A stretch of DNA of 64,000 nucleotides from the NCBI GenBank assembly GCA_016223145.1, contig JACRPN010000005.1, positions 102,511-166,510 of the forward strand, in the 5' to 3' direction. Numbering within the stretch: position 1 is the stretch's first letter; every line of letters starts with the position of its first letter. The position numbers were made by a program, and so were the translations under genes. The stretch is from Armatimonadota bacterium (GTDB lineage: Bacteria > Armatimonadota > Fimbriimonadia > Fimbriimonadales > Fimbriimonadaceae). This document shows, in pieces, positions 19,239-28,067 of the stretch. The notes beneath the pieces were generated by a model. It did not search any database. It saw only the letters and a program-made list of their open reading frames with translations, and was not told the origin of the DNA.

Positions 19239-20453
19239 TTATCGGTTGAACTCTACCTTGAACAGCCCCCCATCTCCCGCTTCCAAGTGAACCTTGGCGT
19301 TGAACTTCTCGCCTGTCTTCACTGCCGGAATCGCGTCTCCTCCCGCAGCAGGCACCAGCGTAAAGCCATTCCTCAAGAACTCCGGGAACACGCTGACATT
19401 CAGAGTCCTGACCTTGAAGACGTCGGGGTTGACCAGATACACGTAAAGCCCGCCCTCGCCGAAGAACACCGAGTCCAGCCCGTCCGAGCAGGTGTTCCGG
19501 GCCCCCTCGGCTTCAAGCTCCTCGAGCACCGGCGCGATCTTGCGTATCTGTGCCGTGAGCCTGCCCACCTCATCCCAGAGCGCGCGGGGTTGATACTTCC
19601 CGTCCACCAGGCCGCCCATTTCGATTCCCTTCTTGGGGTCGAGCCATTCGGTCTGATACAAGAACCAAAAGATCCCTTTGCAGCCTGCGGCGAGCGCAGT
19701 ATGCGTCATCCGCCGTAGCTCCGCAGGCGTCGGATACCGCAGGCTTCCGGTAATCGCGTGGCATTGAATAACCGCCCAAGCGTCCGCCGTGTAGAAGCCG
19801 GCGCCGGCTGCCGCTTTGAACGCCACGTCCTCGAAGCGCTTGAGAGCCTTCTCATCGCCGACGGGAGTGTTGACACCCAACGGGTAGCAATCAAAAGCGA
19901 CCACATCGCTGTGGGTCTCGCTGAGGAACTTCGTAACGTGGTCGGCTTCGATAATGCAAGTGAACGGAGGCATCTTCGGGTTGAAGCGCTTTAGTTCACG
20001 GGCTACGGCGGCGTAGGTCGGCATCACCTCCTTCCATGGCTCATCGAGGAGTTGAACCCGCGCTAGAGCGGGGTGGTTTTGAATCGGCTTGAGGCGCTCT
20101 TCAAAGGCGGCTCGCAGGGCGTCAGTTTTTGGCGTGCCTCCCTTGCGAACTGCCTCACCGATCGGCCCCCCTTCATGTCCAAGCTCCAAGATGAGCTTGA
20201 TGCCGGCCTTCTGCGCCGAATCCAGGAGTGAGCTGAAATGGTCAGGGGTCGTGTTCGGCGCCACGGCGATGTTGCACCCGTGGGCTGCTATGTCCTTGAA
20301 GTTCGCCAGATAGAGCGGCTCGGCCTGCTTAGGGTCGATCGGGATTAAATTGTGCCTGAACTCCCCGGCGCCGCCCTCGTACCAAACGCCCAGGGGAAAG
20401 TCATCGGACGCGGTCAACGAGGCCGCAAGCAGGAGCAATGAACTCAACAACAT
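19239..20453 (-). CDS. Secreted TIM-barrel glycoside hydrolase-like protein
   Basis: 404 residues from the ATG at 20453, where a signal peptide begins (MLLSSLLLLAASLTASDDFP). FPLGVWYEGGAGEFRHNLIP, ANFKDIAAHGCNIAVAPNTT and KAGIKLILELGHEGG are strand/helix alternations of a (beta/alpha)8 barrel. LARVQLLDEPWKEV and VVAFDCYPLG look like GH-A-type strand ends (a putative acid in LLDEP). The last 90 residues (VYLVNPDVFKVRTLNVSVF onward) form a beta-sandwich. A barrel plus C-terminal beta domain is typical of clan GH-A enzymes, but the exact family is not clear. Upstream in-frame codons lack protein character. Confidence 0.65.
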   Translation of the reverse strand: MLLSSLLLLAASLTASDDFPLGVWYEGGAGEFRHNLIPIDPKQAEPLYLANFKDIAAHGCNIAVAPNTTPDHFSSLLDSAQKAGIKLILELGHEGGPIGEAVRKGGTPKTDALRAAFEERLKPIQNHPALARVQLLDEPWKEVMPTYAAVARELKRFNPKMPPFTCIIEADHVTKFLSETHSDVVAFDCYPLGVNTPVGDEKALKRFEDVAFKAAAGAGFYTADAWAVIQCHAITGSLRYPTPAELRRMTHTALAAGCKGIFWFLYQTEWLDPKKGIEMGGLVDGKYQPRALWDEVGRLTAQIRKIAPVLEELEAEGARNTCSDGLDSVFFGEGGLYVYLVNPDVFKVRTLNVSVFPEFLRNGFTLVPAAGGDAIPAVKTGEKFNAKVHLEAGDGGLFKVEFNR

Positions 20454-20663
20454 ACCGCCCTTAGGTTTCTCTGCTGAGTGCGCCGGGTCCTTCAGGCCGG
20501 CACTTCGCAGCACCCCCGCGCGGTTGGCAACTCCACAACTCGATAGCCGCCCTTCGAGATCCAAGGGGATGTTAGGTGAAAGCGAATTGCAATGCTCTGG
20601 ATTTTGGCGTCACCAAAGACCCCAAGGCCTGAAAGGCCGCCCTATCGCCTTTCCCAGCCTCCC

Positions 20664-21266
20664 TCAGTACTTGACGTTGCAGCCGTACGCCTGCGTCCTA
20701 GGAGTCGAAACCGCCTTGCCTGCCTTCACTTCGGCCCACGCCCTGCGAAGGTAGTTCTCCGACTTCAAAATCGCCTCACCGGACGCCGACGGATCGTTGT
20801 CGATCGCGCCGTTATAGAGCATCTCACCTTTGGGCGAGATCAGCACGATCTGCGGTGTCGCGGTGGCTTTGTAGGCCCTGCCCACTGTTCCGGCCGAGTC
20901 CAACAGGATGTTGCTCGGAGCCCCACCAAACCGCTTCATCGTGTCGAAAGCATTGTCGGCCGTCACGTGGCCCTGCTTTCCGGGCGCCGAGGAGCAAATG
21001 GAGAGCCAAACGACGCCCTGATCGATGAACTCTTTCTGGAGCTTGGGGATGTTGCCGCTTCGGTAATGCTTCCCCACTACCGGACAGCCGTAATTCCACC
21101 ACTCCAGCACCACATACTTCCCCTTGAAGTCCCCCAAGGAGACCGGTTTGCTGGCGGCTGAATCGAGTTTGAAGTCGGGAGCAGCCGTAGGCCCAGCTTG
21201 CCCCGCGATGGCGAAAGCGCTCACCAGCGCGGCGCCTGCAAACAGTGCGATCAAGATTCGTTTCAT
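20664..21266 (-). CDS. Secreted redoxin (AhpC/TlpA-like)
   Basis: 200 residues with a signal peptide (MKRILIALFAGAALVSAFAI). APDFKLDSAASKPVSLGDFKG is the standard redoxin start. The active-site region reads LEWWNYGCPVVGKHY, a single-Cys variant (CPxVxKHY) found in a thioredoxin-like family of Planctomycetes, Bacteroidetes and relatives. TPQIVLISPKGEMLYNGAID is the cis-Pro/beta-strand segment. A second Cys (YGCNVKY) is at the extreme C-terminus. It is probably a periplasmic thiol oxidoreductase or peroxidase. It follows the DsbD-domain gene on the same strand, which could supply electrons. Confidence 0.8.
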   Translation of the reverse strand: MKRILIALFAGAALVSAFAIAGQAGPTAAPDFKLDSAASKPVSLGDFKGKYVVLEWWNYGCPVVGKHYRSGNIPKLQKEFIDQGVVWLSICSSAPGKQGHVTADNAFDTMKRFGGAPSNILLDSAGTVGRAYKATATPQIVLISPKGEMLYNGAIDNDPSASGEAILKSENYLRRAWAEVKAGKAVSTPRTQAYGCNVKY

Positions 21267-21300
21267 CCTAGGTCACCCCAATGGTCTGGGATCTCAATCC

Positions 21301-22155
21301 CTACTTGCTTGCATCAACGATGTACGAAGTCTCTTTGTTCTGAGAATCCCACACAACAAGAACGCCGCCAACTTGGCCGCTTCTTTTGTTGCGGTCGACC
21401 GGCGTCATCCGAATCTCGACGATCGAGCCGCTCTTGCTGTTGCGGAATCCGATGTCTTGCTTGCTCTCAAGCTCAAATTGGTCCGAGACCCGTGGAAAGA
21501 AGTACGCGCTTGAAGGCGGATAAGGGACCGGGACCTCTCCGACTACTGTGGCCCGCCCGCTCACCCACCAACACTTGAACGCATTCACTTTAATGCTTGC
21601 CGGATACCGGGTCCAGTCGATCCTTACCTTTGGACCCTTGCCCTTGCCGCGGAGAGCCGCTTGCACCGGTAGGGTGGCCTTCGAGGAGCCCAGAACACAC
21701 GCCTCCTTACAGGCCATCCAATCCACCTTCACCCCGAAGACTCCTTTGGCTGCAGAGCGCTGACCTGGGGGGAACGCCACCTTGGCGAGGAAGGCGACCC
21801 TTCCCTCGTACCCGAAGTTGACGATGCCTCCGTCCTCAAAGACCTTGGGTGTGGGCCACCAAGTCGATACGATCTCGTAGCCATTTGGCGTTGACCACTC
21901 CAGCTTGGTGGCGATCCCCGATGCGCCCGGGTTCTCCCAGTAAACGTGCCATCCGGGGTCAACGTCAAGCTGCGCCGCAAGCCAGAGTGACCTGGCGTTT
22001 GCGGGTCCCTCCACGGCCGAGAGCGATAGCTTGGCGTGTCCCTGAACCGGTGAACTCGCGCCGTTGGCCCGGAGACAAGCAAGCAGAATCAAACCGGCAG
22101 AGCAAAGCCCCATAACCCTAATGACGTCTGAGGCGCCGTTGCGGACACCGGTCAC
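21301..22155 (-). CDS. DsbD N-terminal domain (DsbC-Pfam) protein
   Basis: 284 residues. A hydrophobic segment (about 12-26, GLCSAGLILLACL) acts as signal or anchor. The following domain has WHVYWENPGASGIATKLEW, STWWPTPKVFEDGGIVNFGY and VDWMACKEACVLG, the hallmark of the immunoglobulin-like N-terminal domain of DsbD/ScsB, with the redox pair in CKEAC. The membrane and thioredoxin domains of DsbD are missing, so this is a stand-alone module. It overlaps the M16 peptidase gene by four bases (ATGA). It probably passes electrons to periplasmic thiol proteins such as the redoxin downstream; this is inference. Confidence 0.78.
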   Translation of the reverse strand: MTGVRNGASDVIRVMGLCSAGLILLACLRANGASSPVQGHAKLSLSAVEGPANARSLWLAAQLDVDPGWHVYWENPGASGIATKLEWSTPNGYEIVSTWWPTPKVFEDGGIVNFGYEGRVAFLAKVAFPPGQRSAAKGVFGVKVDWMACKEACVLGSSKATLPVQAALRGKGKGPKVRIDWTRYPASIKVNAFKCWWVSGRATVVGEVPVPYPPSSAYFFPRVSDQFELESKQDIGFRNSKSGSIVEIRMTPVDRNKRSGQVGGVLVVWDSQNKETSYIVDASK

Positions 22156-24521
22156 CTTTTGCCGGCTGGCACGTAGAGCCAGGACGCCCGGTCCACAAAC
22201 TGCAGTGCCGCATCCTTCAGGTCCTCAAGGCGGACCATCTTGGCGCGGGCAGCCAGCTTGCTCCAGTCGAACGACTGGCCGGCCATCGCCCTCCAAAACA
22301 GACTCGAAAAGTCTCGGTCCGTGGGCTCCTCTCCAAGCGGCCCAGTTCCCGTCAAGTAAACGGGCTCGGGCCAGGATCCCTGGTCGTAAGTCGCAGAAAG
22401 GAGGGCGAGCGCCGTCTTGAGCGTGGCGTCACTCCAGCGGCCGATGTCTGCTCTCAGTGCATCGCGAATCGCCTTCTCGTCCTCGCGACGGATCTGGGAA
22501 GACGTTGCGCACAGCCTGGGCCGAAACCCAAACGCCGTGGGCGTGAGAAAAGCTTCCTGTCGATAGCTCCAGCCGTTGGCCTCCCGAAGGACCCTATAGA
22601 CCGCGCCTGATTTCCCGATCCCAAGCGCCGAAATCATCAGGAGCCGAGTTGCGAGCGCGCCGTCCCAGTAGGGAAATTCGGGTCCGCGAAGCTCGAATGA
22701 TGCCGCACCAAATCCCGTATCCATGGGCAAGAACCGGTTGACTGCCGGGCCGGGCAGACGTGTGCCAGGTAGCTCCGGTGCCCAGCTGGCCAGCTTCTGA
22801 TCCCAGCGCCTGCGAGCTTCGGGGCCGTCCACCTGGCCCGAAAACACCACGCGCACCCTCTCCGGTCGAAATGCCGCTCGATAGAGTGCCTCGACCTGGC
22901 GCTGCTCCACCCCGCCCAGGTCCAGGACCTCGGGGTTCAGCGACGCCAGCCAGGGTGCCTGAAGTGCCTCTTGGATTGCGCGCGCTTTCGCCAAGTTGGC
23001 CTCACCGAAGCCGGGGCTCTGGACCATCGACCCCAGAAGCGCGATGGCCGTGGCGAGGTTTCCGGGGGGAAAGACAAGCCTAACCCGAATGTGGCTCGAC
23101 AGGACCTCCACAAGGGGCGGCTCTCCGGTCTGACTCGCGAAGCTGCGCAGCTTCGCCTCGGAATATGCCCCGTTTTCGAGCAAGAGACACCGTCCGAGGA
23201 GGGTGGCGACGGCAGGGTCCGTCTGCCCGAGCCCCGCCAGCGGGATCAAAGCCTGCACCACGAGGTGCTCGGCATTGGGGTCCTGGCGAATCTCGATCGG
23301 CAGGCCAATCGGCATGGCTTGCGTCGAACCCCTGTCGACATCGATCAGCGGCAATCCCTTTGCCCGCGTCCTTGGCGAAGCTGCGCCCTGGATCGTGCAA
23401 GCAGTCTCGACCCCCAATGAGGCGACCCCTTTGTCGAAATCGGCTTGGGTCATATCCTCCAGGTTCTCGAGCATCGTTTCGAGCCGCGCGCCAGGGGCTT
23501 GAGTGAGGCAATAGGCGCGCCAGAAGAGACCCTGCTCCGAGTCTGCCAGCCTGGTCTTCAGCCACCGCCTCGCCAGGTTCTTCCCCTCGCCGAACGTGGG
23601 CCGCTCCGCGTCATTCCAGTGCACCGCCGTGCTTCGATTCTTGCCGACGAGCACGACGCCATTACGAATGGTGGGTGTGTAGGTCACATAGGCGCCCTCG
23701 TTCTTCGCCGCAAGCGCGAGCGCAGCCGCGAGGACCCAAACCGTTCGGGGCTCGGACATCGAGGGCACCCCAACCGCCAACCCGGAGCCGGTCAGTTCCG
23801 AGCTTTCAACCCGCGCACCTTTCATGGGCGAGGAACGAAGCTGCCAGGGAGTCGGCCCCATTTCAGGAATCTCCGAGAACGCCTTTGCCACTTGGTTGGA
23901 GGTCGTTTCAGGGTCGACCGGACCCGAGACGGCCACAACCATGTGGCGGGATCGCAGAAGGCTCCTCTGCAGAGTTGAAAGAGATTGGGGAGTTGCCGCC
24001 ACAAGAGCTGAGGCCGTGCCGTTAGGGTCGCACCCGTTTGCCCCATACACGGCCTGCCAAGCTAATCTGCTCATCGTGCGGCTGTCGGGCTCCAGCAGCA
24101 CCTCCTCGCCCACGATCCGCGCCTCACGCTTCACTTCCTGCAAGTCAAAGCTTCGTGGCTTCAGGAGGCTCTTTAGAGCCTGAATCTGTTTGGAAAAGGA
24201 TTCTCTCGGACCCGTGATCGAGAATTCGGTCGCGTCGCGCAAGGTTTGGGCGGACAGGATCATGCCTTCGGCTTCCAACGCCGCATCGAGCTTTCCGTCG
24301 GCGCCTTTCGCCCAAAGATGCTCGAGCAAGTGCCGGTGCCCCTGGGTGGCCAAGGTCTCCTCAGCGCCACGGCTGGCAATCATCAGCCGTGAGGTGACCC
24401 GCCTGGCCTCCGGTAGTCGCTGGACCATCACAAAGATGCCGTTCGGCAGCTCGGACGTCAGTCGAGACGACGACTGGCCGAGCGCACAACCGAGAAGAAG
24501 AAGGCACGTAAGAGCGGGCAT
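22152..24521 (-). CDS. M16-family (pitrilysin-like) zinc metallopeptidase, two-lobe
   Basis: 789 residues with a signal peptide (MPALTCLLLLGCALG; possible lipobox LLGC). The first M16 domain has the inverted zinc motif HLLEH (64-68), and the third ligand is expected in VGEEVLLEP (about 138-145). Further M16_C-like domains follow (MVVAVSGPVDPE near 195; RVRVVFSGQVDGP near 560). The second half lacks the HxxEH motif, as in the inactive partner lobe. It is translationally coupled to the DsbD-domain gene. Likely a periplasmic or surface peptidase. Its own start is not preceded by a strong Shine-Dalgarno. Confidence 0.82.
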   Translation of the reverse strand: MPALTCLLLLGCALGQSSSRLTSELPNGIFVMVQRLPEARRVTSRLMIASRGAEETLATQGHRHLLEHLWAKGADGKLDAALEAEGMILSAQTLRDATEFSITGPRESFSKQIQALKSLLKPRSFDLQEVKREARIVGEEVLLEPDSRTMSRLAWQAVYGANGCDPNGTASALVAATPQSLSTLQRSLLRSRHMVVAVSGPVDPETTSNQVAKAFSEIPEMGPTPWQLRSSPMKGARVESSELTGSGLAVGVPSMSEPRTVWVLAAALALAAKNEGAYVTYTPTIRNGVVLVGKNRSTAVHWNDAERPTFGEGKNLARRWLKTRLADSEQGLFWRAYCLTQAPGARLETMLENLEDMTQADFDKGVASLGVETACTIQGAASPRTRAKGLPLIDVDRGSTQAMPIGLPIEIRQDPNAEHLVVQALIPLAGLGQTDPAVATLLGRCLLLENGAYSEAKLRSFASQTGEPPLVEVLSSHIRVRLVFPPGNLATAIALLGSMVQSPGFGEANLAKARAIQEALQAPWLASLNPEVLDLGGVEQRQVEALYRAAFRPERVRVVFSGQVDGPEARRRWDQKLASWAPELPGTRLPGPAVNRFLPMDTGFGAASFELRGPEFPYWDGALATRLLMISALGIGKSGAVYRVLREANGWSYRQEAFLTPTAFGFRPRLCATSSQIRREDEKAIRDALRADIGRWSDATLKTALALLSATYDQGSWPEPVYLTGTGPLGEEPTDRDFSSLFWRAMAGQSFDWSKLAARAKMVRLEDLKDAALQFVDRASWLYVPAGKR

Positions 24522-24553
24522 GGTCCTAACGCCTTGCGGCGAAGGTCAGACGA

Positions 24554-24877
24554 TCAGCCAACCTTCAGGAGTTCGACCTCGAAGACGAGCGTCGTGTCCG
24601 GCGGGATAACATTGCCCGCGCCGCGAGAGCCATATCCCAGCTCGCTGGGAATCACCAGCTTGCGCTTTCCGCCGACCTTCATGCCCGCAACCCCCTGGTC
24701 CCAGCCCTTGATCACTCGGCCAGCTCCGAGCGGAAAGCTGAAAGGACCCCTGCCGACGCTGGAGTCAAACGTGCGTCCATCCTCAAACGTGCCGGTGTAA
24801 TGAACGGTGACGGTCTTGCCGGTCTCGGCGAGGTCGCCATCGCCCACGGCGAGGTCTTCGATCACAAGGTCAGCCAT
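24554..24877 (-). CDS. FKBP-type peptidyl-prolyl isomerase
   Basis: 107 residues, a minimal single-domain [57 protein letters not shown] and [14 protein letters not shown] are diagnostic and include the active-site Tyr, Asp, Phe, Val-Ile and Trp positions. There is no signal peptide, so it should be cytoplasmic, where it catalyses Pro isomerisation during folding. The gene has a -10 element placed for a leaderless transcript. Confidence 0.95.
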   Translation of the reverse strand: MADLVIEDLAVGDGDLAETGKTVTVHYTGTFEDGRTFDSSVGRGPFSFPLGAGRVIKGWDQGVAGMKVGGKRKLVIPSELGYGSRGAGNVIPPDTTLVFEVELLKVG

Positions 24878-24884
24878 GGCGCGG

Positions 24885-24890
24885 ATTATG
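24885..24890 (-). promoter_or_regulatory. -10 hexamer for leaderless FKBP gene
   Basis: On the minus strand CATAAT ends 7 bases before the ATG at 24877. No Shine-Dalgarno lies between. Confidence 0.55.
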
Positions 24891-24912
24891 GCAGGTGGAG
24901 GCTTGGGCGGGC

Positions 24913-25293
24913 CTATTGCTTGACGAAGGTCGCCCCACGGATGAGGAAGGACTTCCCATCCTCCGAAAGCTCGGCAGTTTCGGGCTTCATCTGCTGTTCG
25001 GTGATGGCTGTGCCGTCCAGTTTCTCGAAATTCAGGGTCACCTTCTTTCCGTTCACCGAGTAACTCCCCTCCATTTGCCCCGACTTTCCCGCGCCGAAGC
25101 CGCTCAACTTGAACTTGCCGTCGTCGCCAAAGACGATGTTGGCGTCGAGGCTTTCTCCCTTCCCCATGGTCTTCGCGGCCGTCGCCAGCGCCTCGGGAAC
25201 CTGAAGCTTCCAGGTGCCCGCCACCGGGTTGGAAGAGCAGCCGGCGAGAGCGAGGGCAAGGAGCAGCAAAACGAGAGGAGCGACTCGGGCCAT
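24913..25293 (-). CDS. Small lipoprotein with G-x-W motif
   Basis: 126 residues from the ATG at 25293, which begins a lipoprotein signal ([20 protein letters not shown]; lipobox LAGC, acylated Cys19). The mature protein starts with [17 protein letters not shown] and then shows strands [34 protein letters not shown] and [13 protein letters not shown]. It parallels the lipoprotein at 9107-9529. Function unknown. A -10 TACAAT sits 7 bases before the start, which supports this start over the longer open frame. Confidence 0.78.
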   Translation of the reverse strand: MARVAPLVLLLLALALAGCSSNPVAGTWKLQVPEALATAAKTMGKGESLDANIVFGDDGKFKLSGFGAGKSGQMEGSYSVNGKKVTLNFEKLDGTAITEQQMKPETAELSEDGKSFLIRGATFVKQ

Positions 25294-25300
25294 GCGCAGA

Positions 25301-25306
25301 ATTGTA
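25301..25306 (-). promoter_or_regulatory. -10 hexamer for leaderless lipoprotein gene
   Basis: On the minus strand TACAAT ends 7 bases before the ATG at 25293. No Shine-Dalgarno lies between. Confidence 0.55.
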
Positions 25307-25402
25307 CTGGCTTCTAAAGCCAGTGAGAGTCTCCCTAGCGCGAACAAGGCTCCCTCATTGTGCGTGAAGCGCCTCCGCCTCTTCGCTCTTCGCCCTAACC
25401 AC

Positions 25403-26176
25403 CTAAAACTGATCCGTCATAAACATTGCAGGCGGCGACTCGCGCCCGATTCCCATCAGGCAAGTTCCAGTCGGGCTCACATCGGCCGGCACCCCAAGGC
25501 GCTCCGTCATCGAGCCCAAGCCGCACCACGACTCCCCGGGCCTACAAGGCCATTCAGGCAGACCGGCGTCGCACACCGCCTCCCGGACCACATGGCCGTC
25601 CACACAGAAATAGCCGCCCGGCGCGCGCTGGCACACCCTCAGGTTCCAGCGCCAGTACTCCCAGCGCTTGTCGTCGCGCCGCAGACGGTTCGGATCCTGG
25701 AGCGACCAGGCGTCGTAGAGGCCTCGCACGTCATCATAGCCGAGCAGCGATTCCGAGCCGTCGCTGTGCGTCGCGGGCAAGGGCCCCCGCACGACCTCAT
25801 CCAGGACTCCAAAACCGACCCTCTCGTAGAGTTCGATCTGGTTCGCAAAGAGAAAAAGGGCGCGCTCACCGGCAGCGCGTGAAGCCCGGACCACCTCACG
25901 AAGCAGCCGCTCCGCGTGCCCCTGCCTTCTAGCCTCCGGCCGAGTCGCCACTCCGGCGATGCCCACCGCTCCGCCCCAACCGAAGCTGAGCGGAACCGTC
26001 GTCAGGATCGTCTCCAGCTTCCCGGAATCAAAGAGCCCCCACTTGCGCCTCAAATCAAAGAGCGGCTCGGCGAAAAACACGCCGCGCGCTCGGTCGATAT
26101 CGAGTTCGAAAACCCCGCAAAGAAGCGAAAGGAACTTTTCCGCTTCACTGGGCAAGATGGGCCTCGTCTCAATCAC
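25403..26176 (-). CDS. GNAT-family N-acetyltransferase (Eis-like)
   Basis: 257 residues. The acetyl-CoA site is in GIAGVATRPEARRQGHAERLL (about 71-91), with the Q/RxxGxA loop, followed by ALFLFANQIELYERVGFG. The first GNAT domain is complete; the C-terminal part (YWRWNLRV, GGYFCVDGHVV) is a second, degenerate lobe as in Eis-type tandem GNATs, though shorter. It overlaps cdaR by four bases, making it the third gene of the cdaA-cdaR unit. Substrate unknown. Confidence 0.75.
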   Translation of the reverse strand: MIETRPILPSEAEKFLSLLCGVFELDIDRARGVFFAEPLFDLRRKWGLFDSGKLETILTTVPLSFGWGGAVGIAGVATRPEARRQGHAERLLREVVRASRAAGERALFLFANQIELYERVGFGVLDEVVRGPLPATHSDGSESLLGYDDVRGLYDAWSLQDPNRLRRDDKRWEYWRWNLRVCQRAPGGYFCVDGHVVREAVCDAGLPEWPCRPGESWCGLGSMTERLGVPADVSPTGTCLMGIGRESPPAMFMTDQF

Positions 26177-27144
26177 GGCGGTCCCGAGGGATTCATTGAT
26201 GGAGGCTCGGCGACGGGCTCCACGGTGACGCGAACCGTGATCTTGGCCACACCGGATGTTTTGATTCCAGGTGGAAGCTGGAGTTCCACCGGCAGAACGG
26301 TGCTCGCCTGAATGGACGAAAGGTTGATCGCAGCGGTACTGACCAGGAACAGGCCCGACAGGAGCTTCCGCTCACCGCGCACGGCAACCTGATTTGGGGT
26401 GACCTCAACCTTTGAGAGGCGCAGACCCGCGGGGAGGGTCCCAATAAACTTGGGGCTCACCATGACGCTCTTGGTCGGCACGCTTGCGCTGAAGGCCGGA
26501 ATGACCGAGACCACTCCCGGCGACGGCAAGACCGTTGACAGCACTTTTCCGTTCTTGTCGATGACCGACACGGGGAGCCGCTGTGTGTTGCCGATCTCCG
26601 CCTTTGAAAGGTCGAGGAGCACCCGCACCCTGCTCACGCGGGCCAGGTCCTCGGGCGTGCCTTCTAGGTCTACGGAGCTTGGCATAACCGCCGAGGCGTC
26701 ATACCGCAGCCCATTGGGTGATTCGCCAAACTCGGCAACCTCGACTTGCTTGGCTACCACGACGGTCCGCGCAAGGGTGACGTCCACGGCTCTTAGCGAG
26801 GTTCGCTCCAGGCGCTCCAGGTTTCCTAGGAGCTCAAACCGAACCGGATAGGAGTGGGTCCCCTCTTCTGCCCCGCGCATGTCGATCCAGGCAAAGCTAT
26901 TCTTGAGGTCTCGGTCCGTGATTCCGTCCAACTCCTCCTTGGTGCCCCGAAACGCCACGCGCAAAGACGACGGAAACTTCGTGGCGACGAATCCCTCAGG
27001 CGGCTCCGGTGCGTCGATGCGAAGGTCCTTCTCCATGGGCAATTTCTTGTGCTGGATGTTGACGGCATAGAGCCACGTCGCGACGCCCAGGATGAGCGAG
27101 ACGATGGCGAGGGGGACGTCCACCTTACCCTGCCTTTTCTGCAT
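26173..27144 (-). CDS. cdaR: YbbR-domain protein, CdaA regulator (CdaR)
   Basis: 323 residues. One N-terminal transmembrane helix (about 9-28, VPLAIVSLILGVATWLYAV) is followed by a periplasmic part with repeated YbbR domains; each repeat has a G-x-x-x-V-x-V pattern such as VTLARTVVVAKQVEVAEFGE and VSPKFIGTLPAGLRLSKVEV. CdaR proteins bind and modulate the membrane diadenylate cyclase CdaA. The start lies 20 bases inside the 3' end of cdaA. The last gene of the unit is a GNAT (4-base overlap). There is no glmM beside it, unlike in Firmicutes. Confidence 0.88.
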   Translation of the reverse strand: MQKRQGKVDVPLAIVSLILGVATWLYAVNIQHKKLPMEKDLRIDAPEPPEGFVATKFPSSLRVAFRGTKEELDGITDRDLKNSFAWIDMRGAEEGTHSYPVRFELLGNLERLERTSLRAVDVTLARTVVVAKQVEVAEFGESPNGLRYDASAVMPSSVDLEGTPEDLARVSRVRVLLDLSKAEIGNTQRLPVSVIDKNGKVLSTVLPSPGVVSVIPAFSASVPTKSVMVSPKFIGTLPAGLRLSKVEVTPNQVAVRGERKLLSGLFLVSTAAINLSSIQASTVLPVELQLPPGIKTSGVAKITVRVTVEPVAEPPSMNPSGPP

Positions 27145-27934
27145 GGCTTTCCCTCCTTGACCTCAACTTTAGGCCTGGCTTGCGCGCCGACTTCACGGTG
27201 CCGAGCAGGATCGAACGCAGCTGCTCCGCAGAAACCACGCGGATGCTTCCGCCTTCGGCGTAGCTGATGGTGCCCCGCTCCTCGCTCACGACCACCGCTG
27301 AGCAATCCACGACTTCCGAAATCCCAACTGCCGCTCGGTGCCGCATGTGCATCGACTTCGAAAGGCTCTGATTCTCGCTGAAAGGGAGCCTGCAGGCCGC
27401 CGCAACGACCCGGTCTCCGCGGATGATGGCCGCGCCGTCGTGCAGAGGGCTTCCATCAAAGAAGATGGACTCCAGCAGCGGCGCGGTCACCTTGGCGTCG
27501 AGGGTCAGGCCGTTGTCGATGGTGTCCGCCAGCGGCGCCCCTCGCTCGATGACGATCAGGGCGCCGGTGCGCTGCTCGGAAAGGGAGGTTGCGGCCTCGA
27601 CGATCGAGTCCACAATGCTGGCGAAGCCGGCGTTCTCGTAGGCGGCCAACCGGGGTCCCCATAGCCCCACTTTGCCGAACACTTCAAGAGCCTTGCGAAG
27701 CTCCGGCAGCAGCAAAATGACGATCGCCACGGGCGCAAGCAGCAGGGCTCGATCCAGGACCACTTCGAGGGCATACAGCTTGAACACCTTGCTGAGAAGC
27801 AGAATGGACAGAACGAAGAACGCTCCCACTACCATCTGCCAGGCTCTCGGCCCCCGGACCAGCACCAAGATCCGGTAGTTCAGGAACGAAACCAATAGAA
27901 TATCGACGATGCTCGCGAAGGTCTCGGAGTTCAT
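27125..27934 (-). CDS. cdaA: Diadenylate cyclase CdaA (c-di-AMP synthase)
   Basis: 269 residues from the ATG at 27934; the longer open frame upstream is not protein-like. Three membrane segments (about 8-25, 33-50 and 60-77) are followed by the DAC domain. The catalytic motifs are both intact: DGA at 166-168 (SPLHDGAAII) and RHR at 198-200 (MRHRAAVG). It converts two ATP to c-di-AMP, a messenger for potassium, osmolyte and envelope control. It is followed by cdaR with a 20-base overlap, and it is divergent from pheA. Confidence 0.94.
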   Translation of the reverse strand: MNSETFASIVDILLVSFLNYRILVLVRGPRAWQMVVGAFFVLSILLLSKVFKLYALEVVLDRALLLAPVAIVILLLPELRKALEVFGKVGLWGPRLAAYENAGFASIVDSIVEAATSLSEQRTGALIVIERGAPLADTIDNGLTLDAKVTAPLLESIFFDGSPLHDGAAIIRGDRVVAAACRLPFSENQSLSKSMHMRHRAAVGISEVVDCSAVVVSEERGTISYAEGGSIRVVSAEQLRSILLGTVKSARKPGLKLRSRRESHAEKAG

Positions 27935-28067
27935 CGCTCGAAGGTCAAGTAATGGGCGAAGGATTTCGTTCAAAGGGACCTGATTCGATTCTAACTCAAG
28001 GCAGCCTCTTGGCGTTGGGCGAAAGACCTTGCCACAATGCAGGAAGCCGTATGCTCGGGCGAAAACT

